From: Verrucomicrobiota bacterium | GTDB taxonomy: Bacteria; Verrucomicrobiota; Verrucomicrobiia; Limisphaerales; UBA8199 | NCBI GenBank assembly: GCA_026397855.1 | Contig: JAPLUA010000074.1 | Span: 1-20,028 of the forward strand | Length of the DNA: 20,028 nt | Reading direction: 5' to 3' | Notes under the pieces: generated by a model | The model's database searches: none | What the model saw: only the letters and a program-made list of their open reading frames with translations | Told to the model about the DNA's origin: nothing | Shown here: in pieces, positions 14,766 through 20,028 of the stretch | Numbering within the stretch: the first letter of the stretch is position 1 | How the letters are laid out: every line of letters starts with the position of its first letter | Position numbers and translations under genes: made by a program

Positions 14766-15191
14766 TCAGGGCGGCAGCATCGCCAACGGGAGGCCGGGCA
14801 GGTTCCGCAGCAGGGTAAAGCCGATGAGAATGACGAGCAGCCCCCAGAGCCACATCGGGCGAAAGCGTGGCGATGCCGGCTGGTTGTTTGCCTTGCACCA
14901 CACCCATCGCGCCCCGAGCCAGCCGGCGAAGGGCATCGCAATTATCAGCAGAGGATTGAAGCGGAACGCGGATGCGAAGTGACCGTGCAGCAACTGGTGC
15001 AGCGCGCGCAGAGATCCGCATCCGGCGCAGAGCATCCCGGTAGCCTGATGGAATACGCACGTCGGGTAGAAGTGGTAGCGCCGTGGATCGAAGCAGAACA
15101 GGACGAGGGCTGCGATGGCAGCGGGCAGCAGCGCAGCACCCATCGCCAAAACGGGCGATCTTCGGGGGCTTTCAACAGCAGGCTCAGGCAT
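14766..15191 (-). CDS. DUF2752 membrane protein
   Basis: A 141-residue protein with hydrophobic segments at about 13-33, 78-98 and 112-130. The DUF2752 core is clear: FYPTCVFHQATGMLCAGCGS (41-60), followed by LRALHQLLHGHFASAFRFNP (61-80). Cysteines 45, 55 and 58 and the His residues are the conserved part of this family. These are small inner-membrane proteins with no established function, often found beside TM2 or DUF4339 proteins. Here it lies between two GYF_2 genes on the same strand, 33 nt after the first. The start at ATG 15191 gives a short polar N-terminus; the length is normal for the family. Confidence 0.84.
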   Translation of the reverse strand: MPEPAVESPRRSPVLAMGAALLPAAIAALVLFCFDPRRYHFYPTCVFHQATGMLCAGCGSLRALHQLLHGHFASAFRFNPLLIIAMPFAGWLGARWVWCKANNQPASPRFRPMWLWGLLVILIGFTLLRNLPGLPLAMLPP

Positions 15192-15224
15192 AGGACACCC
15201 GTTGGCTAATCACAACCCGCCGAT

Positions 15225-15701
15225 CTAAAACCACTCCTTGCGTCCATCCACATAGAGCCGGACGAACTCGTCGTCAGACTTGCACAGGTAGATGATACCT
15301 TCCACCAGGCCGATGATGTGCATGACTGGCGACGCGAGCCCGCAAGTCAGCACTGTAACCAGGAGCATAACCAGCCCGGGGCCGGTATAGCCGAGGATGA
15401 ATTTGTGAACGCCGAACGAGCCGAGCAGGATGCCGCAGATGCCGGCCGGGAGCTTGTTCGAGGCCCGAAGATTGACGCTCGAAGTCGGGGCGGCGATCGT
15501 CGGAGGGACCGACGGTGAGGTGGACGGAAACTTCAGATCGGTCGCAAACTCCGCAAACGAGCCGAGCGGCTTCCATTGCAGGTCGCCCTCAGCTCGCGCC
15601 ATGGTCTGCGCATTCACGCGGTTTTCAACGATCCAGCCCCGCAGTTGGTCCGCGGTCACCGGGCCGTATTGCTGTCCGTCCTTTCCTATGATGCGATACA
15701 T
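15225..15701 (-). CDS. GYF_2 (DUF4339) domain fused to a TM2 domain
   Basis: A 158-residue protein and the first gene of the cluster. Residues 1-55 are a GYF_2 domain (MYRIIGKDGQQYGPVTADQL, RGWIVENRVNAQTM, LQWKPLGSFAEFATDL). A Pro/Ser/Thr linker (about 58-80) leads to a TM2 domain (about 83-145): KLPAGICGILLGSFGVHKFI, LGYTGPGLVMLLVTVLTCGL, HIIGLVEGIIYLCKSDDEF. TM2 domains are pairs of membrane helices joined by a short polar turn, with a conserved Gly-Phe-His motif. The GYF_2 half is a paralogue of the one in the gene at 13773. An AGGAG lies 13 nt before the ATG, rather far. No function is known; a protein-binding role at the inner membrane is inferred. Confidence 0.83.
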   Translation of the reverse strand: MYRIIGKDGQQYGPVTADQLRGWIVENRVNAQTMARAEGDLQWKPLGSFAEFATDLKFPSTSPSVPPTIAAPTSSVNLRASNKLPAGICGILLGSFGVHKFILGYTGPGLVMLLVTVLTCGLASPVMHIIGLVEGIIYLCKSDDEFVRLYVDGRKEWF

Positions 15702-16006
15702 ACACTGGTTTTACTCCTGCCTGCACCACCCGCCAAGTGCAAAAGTCGTCGCGCTTTGTAATGGGGCGCTTCCTGAGACCTGCCGCCAGGGAGCGCGAGT
15801 GCCCGACGGGGTGAGTCGCGCGCTATGCCCGGCCGGGCTTCCATGCGTGCGCCCCCCCTGCATCCCGCCGCGCCCAGAGTCTTTGTTTGCTCGCGCTGGC
15901 AAAAAACAGACAGCAGGCCGGAAGCAGCCACCTCCCCGGAGCGGGCACTTTTCGCCAATTCCTGCCCAAACCCCTATTTTATCCACGCCCCGGGCCATGA
16001 ACCGGG
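15702..16006. other. Non-coding gap between divergent GYF_2 cluster and response regulator
   Basis: This stretch of about 300 bases contains no credible gene; the open frame running through it on the plus strand is the unspecific 5' extension of the response-regulator frame. It must hold the promoter of the minus-strand membrane cluster, but I see no good match. It ends at the sigma-54-type promoter at 16007. Confidence 0.4.
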
Positions 16007-16023
16007 CTGGCACAGACCTTGCG
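16007..16023 (+). promoter_or_regulatory. Sigma-54 (RpoN) type -24/-12 promoter
   Basis: The sequence CTGGCACAGACCTTGCGT has the sigma-54 arrangement TGGCAC-N5-TTGC, with the GG (16009-16010) and GC (16021-16022) twelve bases apart, as required for -24/-12. Transcription would begin near 16034, about 22 nt before the ATG of the response regulator at 16056. A match of this quality is rare by chance, but a sigma-54 activator binding site upstream was not identified. Confidence 0.62.
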
Positions 16024-16055
16024 TGACTGGGGGTGGATTGAAAGACAACCTGACA

Positions 16056-16733
16056 ATGAAATCGAATAGCCCCGGGGGGGTGGAAAGCCAAACCGGGCCG
16101 AAAAGAAAGGGCGGGGCGATACGGCTGTGGCTTGTTGAAGATCATGCCGGAGTGCGCGACCTGCTGGTGCGGTTGGTGAACGAGCAGCCGGGGATCCAGT
16201 GTTCCCGGAGCTTTGCCTCGGCGGAAGCCATGCTGAGCGCCCTGGAGCGGGAATCGTCGCCTGACTTGATTCTGTCGGACCTCAACATGCCCGGACGCAG
16301 CGGCATCGAGTCAATCAGCGCTGCACGCGCGCTCGCCCCCGCGACTCCGGTAGTGATCATGACCGCGATACACGACAGCAGGCAACAGGCCGCGGCTCTG
16401 GAAGCGGGCGCCGCCGGGTTTCTCACCAAGACCTGCGACTCGCGCCACTTCTTCAAGGTAATTCGACAGGCCTGCGCGAATCCCCGACTGGCCGGCTCAC
16501 TGCCCGAAAAGCGGGGCAAACAGAGGCAGCCCAAAGCGCTTGCTGTCATGCGGCGGCGCGAGCCGCTCACTGCTCCGTGGGGCTTGAGGGCGTTCGGCCG
16601 TTTCCGGTCCCTGGTGGTGGGGTTGACCGGGAGAAGATGGCTCCCGTCTGCGCCGTGGCCGGGCGCCAGCGGTCTGCGCGCGCGGGCCAAAAACAAAAAG
16701 GGCAAGGGACTCGAAGAGACCCTTGCCGCTTGA
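16056..16733 (+). CDS. Response regulator, receiver domain with non-standard C-terminal tail
   Basis: The ATG at 16056 is chosen because it is the nearest start after the promoter and just before the receiver domain. A basic leader (1-21) precedes a CheY-like receiver (about 22-142): Glu28/Asp29 in LVEDHAGVRDLL, phospho-acceptor Asp75 in LILSDLNMPGRSG, Thr103 in VVIMTAIHDS and Lys125 in GFLTKTCDS. The receiver is complete. The remaining 80 residues are Arg/Gly/Pro-rich and match no output domain; I see no LuxR, OmpR or GGDEF motif. The tail runs through the terminator of the opposite gene, so part of it may be an artefact of frame or of a lost stop. No kinase gene is adjacent. Confidence 0.75.
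   Translation: MKSNSPGGVESQTGPKRKGGAIRLWLVEDHAGVRDLLVRLVNEQPGIQCSRSFASAEAMLSALERESSPDLILSDLNMPGRSGIESISAARALAPATPVVIMTAIHDSRQQAAALEAGAAGFLTKTCDSRHFFKVIRQACANPRLAGSLPEKRGKQRQPKALAVMRRREPLTAPWGLRAFGRFRSLVVGLTGRRWLPSAPWPGASGLRARAKNKKGKGLEETLAA
16689..16727 (-). terminator. Intrinsic terminator for the Lys-rich small gene
   Basis: Read on the minus strand, GGCAAGGG (16727-16720) pairs with CCCTTGCC (16708-16701), an 8-bp stem, followed by CTTTTTGTTTTT (16700-16689). This is a textbook Rho-independent terminator. It lies 27 nt after the stop at 16755 of the Lys-rich reading frame, which is the best evidence that this gene is or was transcribed. Confidence 0.78.
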
Positions 16734-16754
16734 CCTCCGGCCGTTGGCCGGTGG

Positions 16755-16902
16755 TTACTTTTTCTTGCCGACAGCCTGCTTGGCTACAACGGCCTGTTTC
16801 TTGACCTGAGCGGTGCTCTTGGCCTTGGTCACCTTTTGGGTGGTCTTCTTCTGGTTCGATTTCTCTGCGGTATGTCAGTTTCCCCGCAGAGGATGCCATC
16901 AT
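16755..16902 (-). pseudogene. Lysine-rich small basic protein gene split by a +1 frameshift
   Basis: A GGAGG ribosome site (16909-16905) precedes two adjacent ATGs (16902, 16899). The frame begins MMASSAGKLTYRRE, then becomes acidic and loses character. Skipping one base near 16867 moves into a frame reading KSNQKKTTQKVTKAKSTAQV, then KKQAVVAKQAVGKKK and a TAA at 16755. Joined, the product is about 48 residues, extremely rich in Lys/Thr/Ala/Gln, like the Lys-rich tails of bacterial histone-H1-like proteins. A strong terminator follows. Possible readings are a frameshifted pseudogene, a sequencing error or a programmed frameshift; I cannot choose. The Lys-rich half also has no start of its own because a TGA precedes it. 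Confidence 0.5.
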
Positions 16903-16973
16903 GGCCTCCAGAACGGCTTTTGTAAACCCTAAAGATAAGTTTATTTTGTAGGGGGGGGCCTTCTCTCAAATTC

Positions 16974-17006
16974 AAGGCGGGGTTCGGGTAAAACGAGCTC
17001 CGCCTT
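16974..17006. terminator. Hairpin immediately after the agarase-like gene
   Basis: AAGGCGG (16974-16980) pairs with CCGCCTT (17000-17006), with further TCG/CGA pairing inside. The stem begins 6 nt after the stop codon of the minus-strand gene (17013). On the minus strand the stem is followed by GAATTTGAG rather than a T-run, while the plus strand has CTTGTTTTA, so it may be Rho-assisted or act mainly in the plus direction. Confidence 0.45.
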
Positions 17007-17012
17007 CTTGTT

Positions 17013-19289
17013 TTATGGGGTGGCGATGACCCGGTAGAATTGAGGGGTTCTCCCGATCGGGTCGTTGACCAGCACGGGGCTGCCGGTGCCGGTGAAATTG
17101 GTGATGGAGTCCCAGGCCGTTGGAGGCAAGTTGGGGGTGCGATAAACCTTGTAATCGTGGCCCAAAACCGTCGGCACTTGAATCTGGAGCGTGGGTCCGC
17201 CGGGTGCAACCGTGAGCAGATACGCTTGAAGATTCAGGGCGATGCGGCTATCCACCGCCAATCGCACGCTGGTGATTTTCCCGCCCGCCTGGGGAAAGCG
17301 CAGCGAGACGGTATTGGAGCCGCGAACGAGGGTGGAGGCTGGCAAATCAACTGCCAATTGCTTCCAGCTATTCGAGACGCCGGATGAGTGGGTGATGTCT
17401 GGAACATTCGTCAGGCTATGCCCATTCACCCGAATGGAAGTGGGGTTGTAAGCGAAGCCGTTGGTTTTGAACAAGCACGCGTAAAGACGCCCGCCCACAA
17501 TGGGCTGAGAAGCGTTCTTTGTGACGTTCACGCTCAAGGTCTCCTCCACGTCGGCGCCGATATCCGTTAAGGCCCTATCTCCGTAGTAATTATCCTCGTC
17601 TATGATGGGGAGCGTTCCCAAGTCGCCCAGGTTCAGACGCAGAATGCAGGTGGCCTCGGCGGGCACGATCACGTTGGTCAAAGCCGCGAGCGGCGCATAG
17701 TCGCTGAAACCCATATCAGTTCCATTTTGAAACATCGTCTTCATCTGGGAACTGAGGACGGTTGCGCCGGCCGGCAGATGGGGTTGCACGCTGACGGTGA
17801 AGCTGGAATGGTAGTTGTTGTGGAGCACCACATAGGCCGTAGTGTTCGTGCAAAAGGCCCGGCTCAACAGGTGGTAGCTGGAGGAGGCGCTGAAAAGGTA
17901 ATCGCCGTTCAGATCATTCCAAAAGGACAGGTAAGGGAAGAACTTTGTCGGGTAGTAGCTGGCGCCGCCATTGTCCGAAGTGAACATGGTAAGGCGGTAG
18001 GAAGGGTTCCACATGGCGTAGGAAAGAATGAAGACGCTCATCTTGTCCATGATATCTGGGCGGTCGAGCATGGCCACGAGCATGGCATTGCAGGATTTGA
18101 CATAGTTGAAGTAGTTGGTCTCGGACCAACTCAGCACGCCGTATTCGGACATGATGAATGGCTTGCGCGTGCCCCAGGTGAGAAGCTGTTCGTTTTCCCA
18201 GAGATCCACGAAGCTCTCCAACCGGCCTTTTGACCAGACATGCGGGTTGCCAAACTGGGCCTCAAAGACCGTATTCGATCCGGCCGTCGCCGAAAAATCA
18301 TACTCATAGGCGTGAAACGAATAGGCCCCAAGGTGGTTGCCGCTGAGTCTAACAAACGCCAGATCCCCATGGAGCCAGTCCCCAAACGTGCCGTTGGGCC
18401 CCTCGCGGTACGGCCAGGAATCAACCGGACCGGCAACCTTGATTTGCGGCCAGGCCGCGGCCATGGCGTCAGCCACGGCGTTGTGGAACAGCGCGTTATT
18501 GGTCCAGGCATTGACATCCCAGAACCAGCCAAAGTTGCTCGGGATATCGCTCTCGTTGCAGACCTCATACCATTGCGGAATCAGCCCCTGGGCGTTGACC
18601 AAATCCCAGTAGGCAATCGTCACCGCGTGGCCGTAAGCCGCAAGATTGGAAACGGTGTTGACCCCGTGAGTGAGGTTGGTGGGCCAGCACATAAATGACG
18701 GCCAAGCCCCCTGGCCCTTGCCCGTGTAAATAGTTTTGTGATTGGGATTGAGGGTTTTGCCAGTGACATAACGGCTGGTGGCGACCGCATAATTTGTTAA
18801 CTCCACGGGCAAGATGTAGCCGGGCTGTGTGGGGTCTTCGTGATAAGGAATATTGGCGGTGCCATTCCAATACGTGTCAAAACCAACCGTGCCGCGTGAA
18901 GGCAGCATACTGCCTTGATGGAGAATCCACTGATCCACCGTTTTATTGGTGCCTCCGATATTCACTACGGTGTTGCCATACCCGGCTTCCTCATAAATGC
19001 CAAACCAGGTCTCGCGGTCAAACGTGGGGACGCCCCCGATATAACGCCGCCGGGTGAAATCCACGGAGACAATGGCATTTTGGTCATTGGTGCCGCCCGC
19101 GGACTTCACTGTGCCCCCGCTAATCGCGCTGACTTGAGCCCTGGTTTGTCCGAGCCCGAGCGGTTGACTCGATAGGTTGCCGTTCGTGTAACCTTGCGCC
19201 GCCGCGTAATCGGTGGCCAGGATTGCGGTGGCCTTGGCGGTCAGGACCGTCAGGGCCAAGCCACCGGTCATCAGCAGCAGTTTTGTCAT
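17013..19289 (-). CDS. Secreted agarase/porphyranase-like glycoside hydrolase (GH86-like)
   Basis: Starting at ATG 19289 (MTKLLLMTGGLALTVLTAKA), a 758-residue protein with a signal peptide of about 22 residues. The open frame extends upstream, but those residues are basic and unlike a leader. Near the N-terminus RRYIGGVPTFDRETWFGIYE (81-100) resembles the start of GH86 beta-agarases. The catalytic barrel has WYEVCNESDIP (240-250) with Asn245-Glu246 as acid/base pair and FIMSEYGVLSWSE (378-390) with Glu382 as likely nucleophile, a retaining clan GH-A layout. Residues about 490-690 are beta-sandwich-like. The last 60 residues (VLGHDYKVYRTPNLPPTAWD, then TNFTGTGSPV and FYRVI) form a tail I associate with Verrucomicrobia. 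GH86 enzymes cut red-algal agarose or porphyran. The family call is by eye, and another GH-A family is possible. It lies downstream of trpD. Confidence 0.74.
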   Translation of the reverse strand: MTKLLLMTGGLALTVLTAKATAILATDYAAAQGYTNGNLSSQPLGLGQTRAQVSAISGGTVKSAGGTNDQNAIVSVDFTRRRYIGGVPTFDRETWFGIYEEAGYGNTVVNIGGTNKTVDQWILHQGSMLPSRGTVGFDTYWNGTANIPYHEDPTQPGYILPVELTNYAVATSRYVTGKTLNPNHKTIYTGKGQGAWPSFMCWPTNLTHGVNTVSNLAAYGHAVTIAYWDLVNAQGLIPQWYEVCNESDIPSNFGWFWDVNAWTNNALFHNAVADAMAAAWPQIKVAGPVDSWPYREGPNGTFGDWLHGDLAFVRLSGNHLGAYSFHAYEYDFSATAGSNTVFEAQFGNPHVWSKGRLESFVDLWENEQLLTWGTRKPFIMSEYGVLSWSETNYFNYVKSCNAMLVAMLDRPDIMDKMSVFILSYAMWNPSYRLTMFTSDNGGASYYPTKFFPYLSFWNDLNGDYLFSASSSYHLLSRAFCTNTTAYVVLHNNYHSSFTVSVQPHLPAGATVLSSQMKTMFQNGTDMGFSDYAPLAALTNVIVPAEATCILRLNLGDLGTLPIIDEDNYYGDRALTDIGADVEETLSVNVTKNASQPIVGGRLYACLFKTNGFAYNPTSIRVNGHSLTNVPDITHSSGVSNSWKQLAVDLPASTLVRGSNTVSLRFPQAGGKITSVRLAVDSRIALNLQAYLLTVAPGGPTLQIQVPTVLGHDYKVYRTPNLPPTAWDSITNFTGTGSPVLVNDPIGRTPQFYRVIATP

Positions 19290-19405
19290 TGTCTTTAGGA
19301 TGGGTTCAGGGCTGCCGATGAGGCAACCGGAAGAATCTGGATGGCCCTGTCGCCGGGTGAGACGCGCCGCTGGTCTGCGGCAGGCTGGGAGCACGCCACC
19401 ACGTA

Positions 19406-20028
19406 TTATCGGCGGCTTAGCTCCGCCAGCTTCGCGGCAGCCCTGCCGCTGTCAATTGTCTCCGCCGCCAGATCCCAGCCCTCGGCGATGGAGCGGGTTC
19501 GGCCCGCGACGAATAGGGCAGCCCCGGCGTTCAGCAGGACCGCATCCCGCTTCGGTCCTCGATCCTCGCCGCCCAGGATACGGCGGATTATAGCGGCGTT
19601 GGCTTCCCGGTCGCCGCCGCGCAGGTCGGCCAGCGTCGCCGGCTGGAAGGGGAACGGCTCCGGCGGCAGCGTGGAACAAGCCAGCGCGCGTTCCTGGTAG
19701 AACTCGGCGACAGTGGTTGGTCCCAGCGGGGAAAGCTCGTCGAGATGCCGCACGGCGCCGCCTTCGTCGGGCACGGCCCCACAGACCACCATCGCCCGCC
19801 GCAGTCCGAGCGACTGGAGGACGCGGGCGAACGGCTCACACAGGTCCGGGCGGGGCACGCCGATCAGTGTCGCAGTCGGCTGCGCCGGGTTCAGCAGCGG
19901 ACCGAGGAAGTTGAAGATCGTGGCCTGCCCGCGCTCGGCGCAGAGCTTGCGGGCGGGGATGATGTGCCGGAATGCGGGGTGGTATTTTGGGGCGAAGAAG
20001 AAGGCGAAGCCGTGCTCTCGCAGCGACC
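19406..20028 (-). CDS. trpD: Anthranilate phosphoribosyltransferase (C-terminal part, cut by window edge)
   Basis: The minus strand is open from the window edge to a TAA at 19406, giving 207 codons. TrpD joins anthranilate to phosphoribosyl pyrophosphate in tryptophan synthesis. Visible family blocks: FFFAPKYHPAFRHIIPARK near the edge, then TIFNFLGPLLNPAQP, the MVVCG..DEGG..HLDELSPLGPT stretch (G-M-D-E-L-type block), ADLRGGDREANAAIIRRILG and the closing VLLNAGAALFVAG..SIAEGWDLAAETIDSGRAAAKL. These match the C-terminal two thirds of TrpD (normally about 340 residues). The start is outside the window. A 116-nt gap separates its stop from the agarase-like gene on the same strand, with no shared function apparent. 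Confidence 0.9.
   Translation of the reverse strand, partial: SLREHGFAFFFAPKYHPAFRHIIPARKLCAERGQATIFNFLGPLLNPAQPTATLIGVPRPDLCEPFARVLQSLGLRRAMVVCGAVPDEGGAVRHLDELSPLGPTTVAEFYQERALACSTLPPEPFPFQPATLADLRGGDREANAAIIRRILGGEDRGPKRDAVLLNAGAALFVAGRTRSIAEGWDLAAETIDSGRAAAKLAELSRR

Noticed and set aside
16620..16660. Similarity of GACCGGGAGAAGATGGC at 16626 to GACCGGAGAAGATGGC at 4996
   Set aside because: A short match of about 16 bases with an indel and no inverted arms around it; not enough to call another copy of the palindromic element.
16056..16733. LuxR-type output domain on the response regulator
   Set aside because: No helix-turn-helix block follows the receiver in the reading frame, and I saw none in the other two plus-strand frames.
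1..20028. CRISPR array, tRNA, rRNA, phage or transposase genes
   Set aside because: None seen. The repeats present are pairs or palindromes, not regularly spaced arrays, and no coding frame shows integrase or transposase motifs.

Overview
The window looks like a piece of a GC-rich genome from the Verrucomicrobiota, most likely a soil or aquatic member of the Limisphaerales/Pedosphaerales group. That placement is an inference. It rests on the GC-rich coding style, weak Shine-Dalgarno sites, several PVC-type secreted hydrolases, GYF_2-domain membrane proteins, the C-terminal tail of the agarase-like protein, and dispersed palindromic repeats of a kind I associate with that group. No rRNA, tRNA, CRISPR array, phage gene or transposase is visible.

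Layout: (1) 1-491, minus strand: the N-terminal part of a ChaA-type Ca2+/H+ antiporter, cut by the window edge. (2) 827-3298, plus: a secreted sialate O-acetylesterase-like protein followed by a 79-residue orphan. A palindromic GTGATGC-repeat hairpin then separates these from the convergent genes. (3) 3403-4807, minus: a small protein with a Tudor/CarD-like N-terminus and a coiled-coil C4 zinc-ribbon protein of the CT398/HP0958 family. (4) 4852-5099: a MITE-like palindromic element between divergent genes. (5) 5154-7248, plus: a phosphate acetyltransferase gene whose 3' end is damaged, then hisC. (6) 7290-7514: a direct repeat of a 94-bp unit whose first 54 nt fold as a three-way hairpin. (7) 7512-10330, minus: an antitoxin/VapC pair, a secreted TIM-barrel protein, and an Uma2 endonuclease whose start region is tandemly duplicated. 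(8) 10448-13359, plus: an HtrA-like protease with four PDZ-like domains and a secreted homologue that has lost two of its catalytic residues. (9) 13406-15701, minus: four membrane-protein genes (GYF_2-TM2, DUF2752, GYF_2-multi-TM, small membrane protein). (10) 16007-16733, plus: a sigma-54-type promoter and a receiver-domain response regulator. (11) 16689-16902, minus: a lysine-rich small gene split by a +1 frameshift, with its own intrinsic terminator. (12) 17013-20028, minus: a GH86-like agarase and the 3' part of trpD.

How the genes work together: the secreted esterase, TIM-barrel protein and agarase-like enzyme point to polysaccharide breakdown in or outside the periplasm. The HtrA pair points to envelope protein quality control. 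The GYF_2 cluster looks like an uncharacterised inner-membrane assembly. hisC and trpD are ordinary amino-acid biosynthesis genes. No single large new system is evident. The best leads are the HtrA/pseudoprotease pair, the GYF_2/DUF2752/TM2 membrane cluster, the structured repeats, the sigma-54-driven receiver protein, the frameshifted Lys-rich gene and the truncated Pta.
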